Below, piece by piece: positions 1-8,686 of a DNA stretch of 64,000 nucleotides. How positions within the stretch are numbered: the first letter of the stretch is position 1; every line of letters begins with the position of its first letter. The DNA lies in contig JANSXC010000007.1 of the NCBI GenBank assembly GCA_024743115.1, forward strand, positions 205,523 to 269,522, in the 5' to 3' direction. A program made the position numbers and the translations under genes. The DNA comes from a bacterium (lineage in GTDB: Bacteria > Planctomycetota > UBA1135 > UBA2386). Below the pieces are notes generated by a model, which saw only the letters and a program-made list of their open reading frames with translations, had not been told where the DNA came from and ran no database searches.

Positions 1-1192
1 AGTCCTTCGCCGTACATCCGTCCGTGAACACCATGTCGACTTCGTGGCCCTGCGACTTCAATTTCCGCGACGCCTTCTGGATCTTTTCGAGGTACAGCCG
101 CGTCGTCGGGTGAAGGCCTACGCAGATCAACAGATCCGGCTTGAACTGCTCGAACTGCACTTCGACGCGCAACAAGCGCATATCGATCTCGTCAGCTACC
201 TTGACGACCCTCGAGGTAGCGCGGCGAGCCGTAAGCGCCATCTGCAGCTCGTCTGCGATGTACTTGGAGTAGCGACTGTTGGTCCCGTCTTGCATGATCA
301 GGACTCTCGAGTACCGCCCAACACCATTCACGACACTGACCAAACGAGCAACCTGCACTCTATCGGTCGGCAACAGTCGGAGAATCGTCGTCTTGTCGCC
401 CGGTGCATTCGCGGTGAGGTCCGGGTTGGTCGGCCCCAGCAAGATCACAGGAATCCGATTCTCATAGTAGAACGACCCTGCCACATGCATGGCGGCAGTA
501 CTATCGTTGTGACCGACGACGAGAAGGCAGTTGTAGTCGGCTAGCTTCGAACGCAGCTCAGTCACGGTTCGGCCAGGATCCTCTCGATCCTCGACATACA
601 CGATCTCGACCCTCTGCTGGTTGACAGCCCTGCCAGGAGGACCGAATGAGAGCCAGAAATCGCAACCCCTGTCAAACGGTACTCGATGGCTAGCTCCAAA
701 GGCGCTCACAAAGCCCTCGATCATCGGTCCGGCAGTTGCTTGGTTTCGATCACGAGGGTTAGGCATGACGAGGAAGACAGCATTCTTCTTCGTCGGTTCC
801 GGCGCCAGCCGGCCCACGGCGTCCTTCACACTCGCGATGTCTCTGCCGACGGAACTCGATGCGTCGCGAACCACGCCGATCTGCTCCTTTAGGTCGGCGA
901 GTTCGCCCGTCAAGACGGGCACGTCCCCGAAGTGCTTTTGGAATAGCCCTTCAACGTCCTGCCTTAGCTCAGTCCTCAGGAGCTGAGCCTGACCGTGGAG
1001 ATAAAGGTAGCCGAGCGTGAAAAAGCCGCCCAACACGGCAACAACGGCTGGAACCACAACGGGAACCCAACGACGGAACCCGGATGGCCCCCGCTCGGCG
1101 GACCCGGAACCCAAGCCCGTGTTCGCGATTACTGGAACCCGCGCCTGCTGCTCTTCGACAGATCTTGCCTCGCGTTGATCTTCGTTGTTCAT
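1..1192 (-). CDS. Membrane-anchored periplasmic-binding-protein-like receptor (3' end beyond the window)
   Basis: Reading the minus strand from the ATG at 1192 gives 397 uninterrupted codons running off the window edge. Residues 1-41 are polar, 42-64 form one membrane helix, 68-130 look coiled-coil, and from about 137 (AVFLVMPNPRDRNQ) the chain resembles the type-1 periplasmic binding fold of LivJ-like receptors, with alternating hydrophobic strands such as NCLLVVGHNDS, IPVILLGPTNPDL and RVLIMQDG. It starts 4 bases after the YbaK gene stop, so it is the fourth gene of the ABC operon. An uncleaved N-terminal anchor plus coiled coil suggests a tethered ligand sensor rather than a free binding protein. 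The ligand is unknown and the C terminus is not visible. Confidence 0.7.
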   Translation of the reverse strand, partial: MNNEDQREARSVEEQQARVPVIANTGLGSGSAERGPSGFRRWVPVVVPAVVAVLGGFFTLGYLYLHGQAQLLRTELRQDVEGLFQKHFGDVPVLTGELADLKEQIGVVRDASSSVGRDIASVKDAVGRLAPEPTKKNAVFLVMPNPRDRNQATAGPMIEGFVSAFGASHRVPFDRGCDFWLSFGPPGRAVNQQRVEIVYVEDREDPGRTVTELRSKLADYNCLLVVGHNDSTAAMHVAGSFYYENRIPVILLGPTNPDLTANAPGDKTTILRLLPTDRVQVARLVSVVNGVGRYSRVLIMQDGTNSRYSKYIADELQMALTARRATSRVVKVADEIDMRLLRVEVQFEQFKPDLLICVGLHPTTRLYLEKIQKASRKLKSQGHEVDMVFTDGCTAKD

Positions 1193-1196
1193 TCTT

Positions 1197-1673
1197 CTAC
1201 CCCAGGGAAGCGACTCGAGCCTGCATAGCGTCCACGAGCGAGCTTGGATTCACCGAGAACACAGCTCGCTGCGAACCCGCAGCAGCCCACACGATAGGGA
1301 GCTCCAACACGTCGGTATCCAGCAGCGAGACCACCGCGGCATCGTGCCCAAACGGCGGGACGCCCCCGATTACGTAGCCGGTGAGTCGGCGGACCTGTTT
1401 CGCACTCGCCATCTTCACGTCTTCGCCCAGCAGCTCGGCGATGCGGGGCAGGGACGCGCGCTTGGTGCCCTGCAGGACCGCGAGAATCACCTGCTGCGAC
1501 ACGCTTAACAGAACGATCGATTTCGCAATCTCGTGAACTTCACATCCGATCGCCCGAGCCGCATCCGCTGCCGAGTGGGTCGACTCGGGCATCGTGCGCA
1601 CATCGCATGTCAACCCCATCGCCTTCGCGTGGGCGAGAAAGTCACCTTCGTCCCGATTGGCCAACCTCCTCAT
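1197..1673 (-). CDS. YbaK/ProX-family aminoacyl-tRNA deacylase-like protein
   Basis: This 158-residue protein matches the YbaK/EbsC/ProX trans-editing fold, which hydrolyses mischarged aminoacyl-tRNA such as Cys- or Ala-tRNA(Pro). Supporting stretches are the EIAKSIVLL strand around the conserved lysine, LPRIAELLGEDVKMASAKQV, and TGYVIGGVPPFGH, the substrate-loop signature of the family. Length is normal for a free-standing editing domain. It starts 2 bases after the permease-ATPase stop and ends 4 bases before the tethered receptor, so it is translated with an amino-acid-type ABC uptake system. That placement suggests a role linked to an imported amino acid or analogue. Family assignment is strong, substrate is unknown. 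Confidence 0.85.
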   Translation of the reverse strand: MRRLANRDEGDFLAHAKAMGLTCDVRTMPESTHSAADAARAIGCEVHEIAKSIVLLSVSQQVILAVLQGTKRASLPRIAELLGEDVKMASAKQVRRLTGYVIGGVPPFGHDAAVVSLLDTDVLELPIVWAAAGSQRAVFSVNPSSLVDAMQARVASLG

Positions 1674-1675
1674 GT

Positions 1676-3307
1676 TTACCCCACCTCCCGCTGAGAACGG
1701 AACGCTGCCGCGCTCCTGAACGGAGCCCTCACAGCGCGGCAGGCTGTGTGCTGACCATTGTGGTCCGCAACGAGCACGACCTTGCCTGATTCGGCAAGGC
1801 GCTCGATCGTGGCCTTGACGGATTCCCGCATCTCCCGGTCCAACGCGGAGTACGGCTCGTCGAAGACGAAGACCTGGGAACTCGGCCGCTCAGCGACGAT
1901 CGACACGAGGAGCGCCTGCCGCTGACCGCCGCTCAGCGAACCCACCGCCGCCTCGGCGTTGACCACGCCGTTTGGCAAGTTGATCCCTTCGGCACGGCAC
2001 CACGCCGATCGCCAAGGACGCAAGACCGACAATCGCTCGGTGCGCGCAACCACAACGTGTTCGGCGACCGATACCTCCGCGCTCGACACCCGATCGGCGT
2101 GCTGCGGGAGATATGCTACGGAGCGCTGCGGAGGTGAGGCCGGACCGCCGGCGCCAGGGATCGAGAAGCTGCCAGTGGCCTCGACTCGGCCCACGATGGC
2201 AGCCATGAGTGTCGACTTGCCGCTACCGTTGTCGCCCTCGATCAGGAGAACCTCACCGGGCGATGCCTCCAACGTGACATCCTCGAGAACGTTGCGTTCG
2301 CCGTAGCTCACGGTCACGTCGCGCAGGACCAGCGGAGAATCCGCAGCGGCCGACGTCGTCTCCGACGCCCGGCGCAAACCGCGTCGACGAGCAACGATCG
2401 CGGGCCAGGCCAGCACCACGAGAATCGTCAAACCGGTCAAGACTCGAGGAATCCATGGCAGCCCGAGCAAGCGGTGACTCGAGTTGATCACGAAGAACAG
2501 GAACACAATGCCGAACGACGCTGCAACCTCCGGCCGTCCGACCCAACCCCCAATGCGCTCCAGGAGGCGGATGGAGCCCGAGGACGCCGGCGACCGAGCT
2601 CGTGCGAATCGCTCGAGGAAAGCCGATCCGAGCAGGTAACCCGCGATCGCTTCGATCAAGTAGTCCAATCCGGCGCTGGACGTGATCTGCCCATCACGAG
2701 TACACACGAGGATGCCGCTCATCGCGGCCAAGCCGCCAGCGATCACGAATCCCCGGTTGCTGAACCGCCTTGGCGACTGTCCGCTCACTTCGAGGAAGGA
2801 GCGGCCTCCCCGCGTATCGGAAAGGCACCGGTAGGCAGCGCCCCACTCCGACCGCAGCACGACCCGGGTGAGACCGACCAATGTAACGGCGACCATTGAC
2901 AGCAGCACGGCCTGCGCTCCGTCCGAAGGCAGACCGAACTCCTGCAAGCCCTCCGCAAGACTCGCGAGGTCAGCCCCCTGCGGCAACCGGATCGTTCCTT
3001 CGGTGATCGCGAGCGTGACCGCCAAGCCGATGAACACCCATACCAATCCAGCCATCAGGGGATCCAACCCGCCGGTGTTAATCGTCCTTCCGACCAGGCT
3101 GCCCAGGAGGCAACCGGCGGCCAAACCCACCACGGAGGCTAGTACCACGGGCAAGCCAGCTGACACCAGCACGGCAAACAGGGCTCCACCGAGAGCGAAC
3201 GAGGCCGCAAGCGAGAAGTCGGCAAACCGTTGGTATCGCAGCGTCCAGACGAGAGCGAGGACCAGCGGAACCAGCGGTAGCGCGTCGTAGACGGAATCCA
3301 GGATCAC
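1676..3307 (-). CDS. Fused ABC transporter permease and ATPase (TrpY/TrpZ-like single chain)
   Basis: A single 543-residue chain carries both membrane and ATPase parts of an importer that are usually separate genes. Residues 1-305 contain about eight hydrophobic helices resembling the permease partnered with ABC_sub_bind proteins (putative Trp/Tyr-type importers). Residues 325-540 are an ABC ATPase with Walker A GDNGSGKS (358-365), signature LSGGQ (458-462), Walker B VFVFDE (479-484), the SALD D-loop and switch His516 in VADHNGQH. The binding-protein gene ends 4 bases upstream, so the two are coupled. One fused chain implies a homodimer with two permease and two ATPase halves. The reading frame is continuous across the junction, so this looks like a genuine fusion. 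Confidence 0.85.
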   Translation of the reverse strand: MILDSVYDALPLVPLVLALVWTLRYQRFADFSLAASFALGGALFAVLVSAGLPVVLASVVGLAAGCLLGSLVGRTINTGGLDPLMAGLVWVFIGLAVTLAITEGTIRLPQGADLASLAEGLQEFGLPSDGAQAVLLSMVAVTLVGLTRVVLRSEWGAAYRCLSDTRGGRSFLEVSGQSPRRFSNRGFVIAGGLAAMSGILVCTRDGQITSSAGLDYLIEAIAGYLLGSAFLERFARARSPASSGSIRLLERIGGWVGRPEVAASFGIVFLFFVINSSHRLLGLPWIPRVLTGLTILVVLAWPAIVARRRGLRRASETTSAAADSPLVLRDVTVSYGERNVLEDVTLEASPGEVLLIEGDNGSGKSTLMAAIVGRVEATGSFSIPGAGGPASPPQRSVAYLPQHADRVSSAEVSVAEHVVVARTERLSVLRPWRSAWCRAEGINLPNGVVNAEAAVGSLSGGQRQALLVSIVAERPSSQVFVFDEPYSALDREMRESVKATIERLAESGKVVLVADHNGQHTACRAVRAPFRSAAAFRSQREVG

Positions 3308-3311
3308 GGCG

Positions 3312-4298
3312 CTATTTTCGCTTGGCGGGTGCTGCCGACTTCGACTCTGGGCTGGCGATCCCCAGCGCTCTCAGCGCAGTGTCATTGTAATGGAGGCTGC
3401 CCGTCGACAGTTGGCGAACGGGGAGCTCGGAAGGAACCCTTCCATCGCGCGTAATCGAAATCGCGAGTTCCGCGCCGAGTCGCCCGACATCTCGGTAGTC
3501 CACACCGACACCGGCGACCGCTCCCATCGATACCGCCTCGGAGTCTGCCGCGAAGAGCGGCTTGCCCAACGGACTCGCCGTCCGAGCGATCAGGCCGGCG
3601 TTCTTCATCATGAGGTTGTCCATGCCGATGACCAGCGCGTCCACGGCCCCACACAGGGCTCGAGTCGCAGCGCGAATCTCGCTCTCGGATGAGACCTTCT
3701 TCAGCTCCAGGGTGACTCCTTGCGCCTTACAAGCAGCCCGCACTCGCTCAGCCGATACGACGGCCGGCTGATCCCTCGGGTCGTAGAGCATGCCCATCGA
3801 ACGAAGATCCGGCAGGAGCTCTTTGGCGAGGCCTACCACCCGATCCATCGGTGGGTTGTCGCTCACCCCTGTGCAGAACTCCCCGCCCGCGGCGAAGGCC
3901 TCCACGAGCCCAGCACCAACCGGGTCCGTAACCCCAAGGAACACGAGTGGCGGCGTCTCCGGATCTTGGGCGGCCTTCGCCCGCACCTGCCTTGCCGCTT
4001 CGATGCTCACCGGCGTCGTGATCGGAACCAGGACCCGAGGGTTTTGATCCAGCGCAGTCCGCACCGCGACCCGGATCTCTGCGTCGGAACCCTGCGCGTG
4101 ATGGGTGGTCACCACCGCGTTCGGCATCTCCTCGCGGACCTTCTGCCGGAAGGCGTCGACGATCGCGTTGATGACCGGATGGGGCTCCTTGTACACCAGC
4201 GCGAAGTCCGGGCGATCTCCACCTCCACCACCGCAACCGGTGAGGCCGACCGCCATGAAGATCGCAAGTGCGACGAGCAAGGGGAACATCCTGCGCAT
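3312..4298 (-). CDS. ABC transporter substrate-binding lipoprotein (ABC_sub_bind / TrpX-like)
   Basis: This 328-residue protein has a lipoprotein signal: MRR, a hydrophobic run and lipobox LTGC with Cys22, followed by a Gly linker. The mature part resembles the ABC_sub_bind family, a type-1 periplasmic binding fold used by putative tryptophan/tyrosine importers. It includes ALDQNPRVLVPITTPVS, the TPPLVFLGVTDPVGAGLV segment typical of the family, and VDALVIGMDNLM. The ATG at 4298 has AGGAAAG upstream; an internal ATG at 4289 is less likely. It is first in the ABC operon and overlies the AT-rich region below the LysR gene. The ligand, probably an aromatic or other hydrophobic amino acid, is inferred only from the family. 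Confidence 0.85.
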   Translation of the reverse strand: MRRMFPLLVALAIFMAVGLTGCGGGGGDRPDFALVYKEPHPVINAIVDAFRQKVREEMPNAVVTTHHAQGSDAEIRVAVRTALDQNPRVLVPITTPVSIEAARQVRAKAAQDPETPPLVFLGVTDPVGAGLVEAFAAGGEFCTGVSDNPPMDRVVGLAKELLPDLRSMGMLYDPRDQPAVVSAERVRAACKAQGVTLELKKVSSESEIRAATRALCGAVDALVIGMDNLMMKNAGLIARTASPLGKPLFAADSEAVSMGAVAGVGVDYRDVGRLGAELAISITRDGRVPSELPVRQLSTGSLHYNDTALRALGIASPESKSAAPAKRK

Positions 4299-4459
4299 GT
4301 TGACTTTCCTCGTTTCCGTTAATCGTGACGGTCGAGACCAAGGGCTCGGCGCGCCCGTGGCGCGAGGACCGACGATCTGCCAGAGCAGTTGGTCGTCCTA
4401 TCCGCCCGACTCCGAGTGTCAGACCGTCACCTGTCGTATCTAGCTCGCCTCAAGCATAG

Positions 4460-4492
4460 GAAACACGAGATAATACCGATTCACTCGATAGC
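4460..4492. promoter_or_regulatory. AT-rich candidate regulator site between the LysR gene and the ABC operon
   Basis: This is an AT-rich patch in a very GC-rich region. It includes a CGAG-N14-CTCG dyad (4466-4469 and 4484-4487) around GATAATACCGATT. It lies between the end of the LysR-type gene and the start of the ABC operon, both on the minus strand, where a LysR protein would be expected to act. No convincing -35/-10 pair was identified, and the assignment is inference. Confidence 0.3.
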
Positions 4493-4498
4493 TTTGGT

Positions 4499-5389
4499 CT
4501 ATTTCACTCCCTGCGCCACACCCAGGATCGCGGCTACTCCGGGGTGCTGAAGCTCACGCATGAGGCCATTGGCGTAGAACTCGACCCGGACCCCGGTTGT
4601 TCCTACCGGAGCCACTTGGAATCGCTCCGTGATCTCGGTCGCGATGATCTCGGGCCCCGGGAAAAAGCCTCGCCCCTCCTGACCGAAGACATACAGCAAC
4701 GCGCTGTCGGCGAACTCACCCTGAACGCGAGGCTGCACGGAATGTTCGTCTAACCAGACATCCAGCCGCTGCCTCAACCCCGTGTTCGGAGTCGGAAGCA
4801 GCAGGGGTGCATCAACAAGGGACGCCGGAAACTCGCCCTCGAGTTCACGAACTCGCTTAGGCGCACCGAAGATGGTCACCTCCGAGGTCGCCAAACGACT
4901 GCTGAACATCTTCGAATCAAAAGCCCGTGGCAGAGGGGAATCAGAGATCGCAATGTCTAGCTCTTCTTGTTCGAGCATTCGCTCGAGGATCCCTGCCTTC
5001 TCCTCAAGACAAACGACACGCATGTTCCCCGTGAGCACCGGCCGCAACAGCCAATAGGCGACCTGCTTCGGCACGATGTCCGCAATGCCCACAGTCAGTC
5101 GGCCAGGCTCGAGCAAAGCACCATCACGAAGCGAGTCCCCGAGCTCACGACTCAGTGAATGGATCTTCTTGGCATAGTGGTAAACCCGCTTTCCTTCCGG
5201 CGTCAGCATCAGACTACGCTTCCGAAATGAATAGAGCTTGTGGCCAAGCGTCTCTTGGAGCTGCCGCACCTGAGCGGAGACCGTCGGTTGTTGTCGCCCC
5301 AATCTGCTGGCTGCACCGCTGACCGACCCTTCGTCCACGAGGCACTTGAAGTACATCAGGTGGTGAAGGTTGATACTTGCGTCCTCCAT
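4499..5389 (-). CDS. LysR-family transcriptional regulator, NhaR-like
   Basis: This 296-residue protein has the LysR layout. An N-terminal winged helix-turn-helix spans residues 7-65 ([20 protein letters not shown], then [16 protein letters not shown] and [12 protein letters not shown]), followed by an effector domain from about 90. The HTH wording ([23 protein letters not shown]) is closest to NhaR, the Na+/H+ antiporter activator, but no antiporter gene is in the window. It lies 200 bases upstream of the ABC operon on the same strand, so that operon is the likely target. The effector is unknown. Confidence 0.85.
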   Translation of the reverse strand: MEDASINLHHLMYFKCLVDEGSVSGAASRLGRQQPTVSAQVRQLQETLGHKLYSFRKRSLMLTPEGKRVYHYAKKIHSLSRELGDSLRDGALLEPGRLTVGIADIVPKQVAYWLLRPVLTGNMRVVCLEEKAGILERMLEQEELDIAISDSPLPRAFDSKMFSSRLATSEVTIFGAPKRVRELEGEFPASLVDAPLLLPTPNTGLRQRLDVWLDEHSVQPRVQGEFADSALLYVFGQEGRGFFPGPEIIATEITERFQVAPVGTTGVRVEFYANGLMRELQHPGVAAILGVAQGVK

Positions 5390-5580
5390 GCGCTGGATCT
5401 CCTCCGCTACCGGCGAACTGCTGCACTGCCGCGTTGCATCCGCAGCGGCACCCAGGTCGGCATCGTAGCTCGATTCACAGCAATGCCCAACCCCGCATTT
5501 CGAACCCTCGATACCACTCCCTTCGAAGACGGCCCGTGCACGAATTGAATCCCGAGTACAGCAGATCTTCTCGAGCGAAC

Positions 5581-5964
5581 GTGCCTCATCTACCGATCAA
5601 ACCATGCGCCGCCTGTGGTCGAACGATCACATGGCGCAAGAAGTGGCAACGCTGCTGGGATCAGGTCCGCTACTGCAGTGACCGCTGTCGCAAGCAGCGG
5701 CCGGGCGACCGCGAGGCCGCGATCGAACGCTGCATCGTCGAACTGCTCGAACAACGCCAGCAAGGCGGAACAGTCTGCCCGTCCGAGGTTGCAAGATCGC
5801 TGCGCAGCGACGATGGCGACTGGCGCGCGCTGATGGAACCGGTGCGAAGCGCGGCTCGCCGCCTCGTTGCTGCGGGCCGACTCGAGATCACGCAGCGTGG
5901 CCAGGTCGTCGAACCCTCCACTGCGCGCGGGCCGATCCGACTGCGCCTTCGACGGCGATCGTAG
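5581..5964 (+). CDS. DUF2256-DUF3253 fusion protein with zinc-finger-like N terminus
   Basis: From the GTG at 5581 this is a 127-residue protein. Residues 7-37 match DUF2256: [14 protein letters not shown], then [13 protein letters not shown], with Cys9, Cys12, Cys32 and Cys36 as probable metal ligands. Residues 47-122 match DUF3253, a small winged-helix-like domain ([47 protein letters not shown]). The two domains occur alone or fused in many bacteria and their function is not established. The open frame extends upstream to 5377, but that part is Arg/Pro-rich and unlike a protein; a TTG at 5545 is an alternative start. It converges with the gene at 5977. Confidence 0.8.
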   Translation: MPHLPIKPCAACGRTITWRKKWQRCWDQVRYCSDRCRKQRPGDREAAIERCIVELLEQRQQGGTVCPSEVARSLRSDDGDWRALMEPVRSAARRLVAAGRLEITQRGQVVEPSTARGPIRLRLRRRS

Positions 5965-5976
5965 CCCGCCGCGAGC

Positions 5977-6591
5977 TCACGGCTCGAGCCAGTGCGCGCC
6001 GACCTGCACCCCATCGGCAAATTCGAATGCCGCCCTTACGTGACCCGCGTGCTGCACGCACAGCATGTCGATCCGATCGACGCAGCAACGCACGACGGCG
6101 AAGTTGCCGCGTCCCGCCGCGACACGCTCCGCGTCCGGCAGCCGCCCGCGTAGATCGAGCGGCAGGTTGGGACTCGGAGCCGCGGCGACAGTCGACGGCG
6201 CCGCCGGTGCCAGGTAGCAGCGCCGGCTGCCGAGCCCCACGCTCTGCCACGCGGCGTCCACCAACCCGGTGTCGGTCTCGACGGCCGCCCGGCCACCGAT
6301 ACGGAGCTGCAGCCTGGTGCCGGAATCGTGGAACGTCAGCGCCACCACCGGATTGGCGAGCACCTCCGCGATCTTCGGCGACCGGCGGTCGGTATGGAAT
6401 GCGAACTCCGCAGTCCGGCGGTCGACCCGGCGCAGCACGACGACCCGCGCCTGCGGCCGACCGGCCGCATCGACCGTACCGAAGACTGGCCAGTGAAAGC
6501 CGTGCGCGGGCGCATCGACGGCCCGCACGAGTTCCTGCCACGCGACGTCCGCGAGTTCTTCGAGCGTCACGGTCTCCGGATCGAACTTCAC
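5977..6591 (-). CDS. Pyridoxamine 5'-phosphate oxidase-like FMN-binding protein
   Basis: From the GTG at 6591, with GGAGG ten bases upstream, this is a 204-residue protein of the PNPOx-like split-barrel fold. Typical stretches are FGTVDAAGRPQARVVVLR, EFAFHTDRRSPKIAEVLANP and VALTFHDSGTRLQLRIGGRA, the FMN-binding core of the Alr4036-type branch. The longer frame reaching 6666 would overlap the deacetylase gene by 50 bases and adds an Arg-rich, non-family segment. With the GTG start the overlap disappears. FMN binding is likely from the family, but the substrate may not be pyridoxamine phosphate, since this branch is largely uncharacterised. Confidence 0.75.
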   Translation of the reverse strand: MKFDPETVTLEELADVAWQELVRAVDAPAHGFHWPVFGTVDAAGRPQARVVVLRRVDRRTAEFAFHTDRRSPKIAEVLANPVVALTFHDSGTRLQLRIGGRAAVETDTGLVDAAWQSVGLGSRRCYLAPAAPSTVAAAPSPNLPLDLRGRLPDAERVAAGRGNFAVVRCCVDRIDMLCVQHAGHVRAAFEFADGVQVGAHWLEP

Positions 6592-6616
6592 GGTCCGAGC
6601 ACCTCCACCTCGCTCG

Positions 6617-7360
6617 TCAGGCAATCGTCGGCCCCGCCAGCAGCTCGGAGATCGTGACGAATTCATAGCCCTCCGCCGCGAGGGCCAGCACGGCGTCGAG
6701 CCGCACGATCACGTCGGCCGCCGAACGTTCACAGACGTCCCCCTCGGTCGTGCGATCGAAGTCGTGCAGCAGCACGACGCCGCCCCGGCTCGCGCGCAGG
6801 TCGGTCACCAGCGCTGCAGCACCACGGTCGATGTCGGGTCGGGTGTCCCAACCGTCATGCGTCCACATCGCGATCGGAGCGCGATGGCGCCGCACGAACC
6901 ACCACGACCACAAGTTCAGCTTGCCGTAGGGCGGCCGGAACGGGAGCGCCGCGCCGTCAAGGCCATGATCCGCGCGCAGCGCCTGCCACGCCGCTACGGT
7001 GTCGTTGCGACCGGCCGCGGGCGGCGACTTCAGGTGATGCACGTGCGCATCGCCATGACAGCCGAGCTCGTGACCGGCCGCGCGAATCGCGGCGAGCAGG
7101 TCGGGGTTTTCGCGGGCGTGCCGACCCAACACGAAGAACGTGGCGGTCACGCCGTGCGCGTGCAGTCGCTCGAGCACCCGCGGCGTGAGGTCACGACCCG
7201 GGCCATCATCGAACGTGATCGCGATCGCACGCCCAGCCGAGCACCGCGACTGCAGCTCACGACGGTTGCGACGTAGAGCGAGCTGCGGGACAACGACCCA
7301 GACGGCGAGTAGCAGCCCGAAGCCGGCCACCACCGCGAGACCCACCCAGAGCGCCGTCAT
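6617..7360 (-). CDS. Polysaccharide deacetylase (NodB domain), membrane-anchored
   Basis: This 247-residue protein has one N-terminal membrane helix (residues 4-24) and a NodB-type carbohydrate esterase family 4 domain. Visible motifs are TFDDGP (49-54, catalytic and metal Asp), CHGDAHVHHL (His102 and His106, metal ligands), RPPYGKLN (motif 3), DGWDTRPD (motif 4) and VVLLHDF (motif 5). Such enzymes remove N-acetyl groups from peptidoglycan, chitin-like or capsular sugars outside the inner membrane. Its neighbour encodes a LysM-L,D-transpeptidase on the same strand, which favours a cell-wall or exopolysaccharide substrate. Confidence 0.9.
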   Translation of the reverse strand: MTALWVGLAVVAGFGLLLAVWVVVPQLALRRNRRELQSRCSAGRAIAITFDDGPGRDLTPRVLERLHAHGVTATFFVLGRHARENPDLLAAIRAAGHELGCHGDAHVHHLKSPPAAGRNDTVAAWQALRADHGLDGAALPFRPPYGKLNLWSWWFVRRHRAPIAMWTHDGWDTRPDIDRGAAALVTDLRASRGGVVLLHDFDRTTEGDVCERSAADVIVRLDAVLALAAEGYEFVTISELLAGPTIA

Positions 7361-7411
7361 GCGATCCTCGCGAGCCCGGACGCGCGCGCGGCGCCCGGGC
7401 GGGCCGCGGCA

Positions 7412-8686
7412 TCAGGGCGCTTCGCTGGCGCGGATTTCGACGGTCGCACCGCGCGGCAGGATGTCGAACAGTTCGGCAATGTCGGGAGCATACATCCGAA
7501 TGCAGCCCATCGACGACATCGTGCAGATCGTCTCCGGCATCGGCGTACCGTGCGCGCCGAAGCCCGTGTAGGACGGGTGACGGAACTTGACGAAGTACTC
7601 GCCGAGAATGTTCTCGTGGTGGCCATACGGCAGCACCCGACCGTCGGGCGCGGTCCATTCGGGTCGTGGTTGCTTCTCGATCACCTCGAACGTCGTGACC
7701 GGCGTCTTGTCGTTCGCGCCGAGCCCGACCCAGTAGAGCCGCAACAGGTTCGCGCCCACGTACACCCCGAGCGAGAAACTGCGCTTCTCGACGACGCAGT
7801 GGATCGGATCGGCCGGCACTTTGAGCCGCTGCCCGACCTGGATCGCGTTCTTGTTGTGGATCCGGTTGAGCGCCGCGATCGTGCCCTCGTCGACGAGCAC
7901 ACCTTCGCGCCGGAAACGGCGCGCGATGCGGTTGAGACTGTCGCCGCTCTTGACCGTGTAGCTCCGCGCCCCCGCGACGTTCTGCGGATCGCAGAGCCAG
8001 CGGTCGGCGCGCACGCGATAGGTGGCGAACGCCCGGTCCACGGCGGCCCGCGCCGCGGCATCACCCTTCTTGATGTGACCCCGCAGACACAGGTCCAGGT
8101 AGCGCGTGCCGGCCGCGACGGCGTCGGCATCCGGCAGCCGCATTGCGGCGGCAAACGCGAGATCTCCGAGCTGGCGGCCCTCCGCGTGGTGCAGGAACGT
8201 GTTGTGCGAGCCGAGTCGCGCGAACGCGGTTCGGAAATCGGTCTCGTTGCTCAACCCCGTGCGCAAAGCATCGAGAATGCGGCGCTCGACCCCGGCCTGC
8301 AGCCGCCGGCTGTTGATCGCGACCCAACCCTGCGCGATCGCTGCCGCGTCGTTCTGCTGGATGCGGTTCGACAGCTCGTCGAGCGCCTTCTGACCGTCGG
8401 CATCGAGCGCGGCGCGGGCCGCGTTGGGCGCAGGCTCGGCCGGAGCGGCCTGACCGCCGCCGTTACCGTTACCTGTGCCGCTACCGCTGCCAACGAGATC
8501 GCGCAACGAGGGCGCCGGCGCCTGACCGCCACCGCCGCCATTGCCATTGCCATTGCCATTGCCATTGCCGCCGCTCGCCACCACGCCCGAACCACCGGGC
8601 CCCGCCTGCGCGGGCGTAACGAACCAGCCGTCGTAGATCCACCACCCGATTGCCGCGAGCAATCCGAGTACCAGTATTTGTCGCAT
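7412..8686 (-). CDS. LysM and L,D-transpeptidase (YkuD) cell-wall protein
   Basis: The ATG at 8686 has GGAGG eight bases upstream, giving 424 residues; the frame is open further but lacks a better start. Residues 5-28 are a signal or anchor, 35-80 a Gly/Asn-rich linker, 242-290 a LysM domain (YTVKSGDSLNRIARRF, GQRLKVP) and 297-418 a YkuD L,D-transpeptidase domain. The catalytic motif is complete: HGT at 379-381 and SSMGCIRM with nucleophile Cys395. Such enzymes make meso-diaminopimelate cross-links or attach proteins to peptidoglycan, supporting a peptidoglycan wall in this organism. The central region (90-235) is helical without a recognised domain. Confidence 0.92.
   Translation of the reverse strand: MRQILVLGLLAAIGWWIYDGWFVTPAQAGPGGSGVVASGGNGNGNGNGNGGGGGQAPAPSLRDLVGSGSGTGNGNGGGQAAPAEPAPNAARAALDADGQKALDELSNRIQQNDAAAIAQGWVAINSRRLQAGVERRILDALRTGLSNETDFRTAFARLGSHNTFLHHAEGRQLGDLAFAAAMRLPDADAVAAGTRYLDLCLRGHIKKGDAAARAAVDRAFATYRVRADRWLCDPQNVAGARSYTVKSGDSLNRIARRFRREGVLVDEGTIAALNRIHNKNAIQVGQRLKVPADPIHCVVEKRSFSLGVYVGANLLRLYWVGLGANDKTPVTTFEVIEKQPRPEWTAPDGRVLPYGHHENILGEYFVKFRHPSYTGFGAHGTPMPETICTMSSMGCIRMYAPDIAELFDILPRGATVEIRASEAP
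8538..8567. repeat. Hexanucleotide tandem repeat (5 x CCATTG)
   Basis: Five perfect copies of the six-base unit CCATTG lie inside the linker of the LysM-transpeptidase gene and encode an Asn-Gly repeat on the minus strand. Unit loss or gain would keep the frame and change linker length, so it may be length-polymorphic between strains. Confidence 0.9.
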
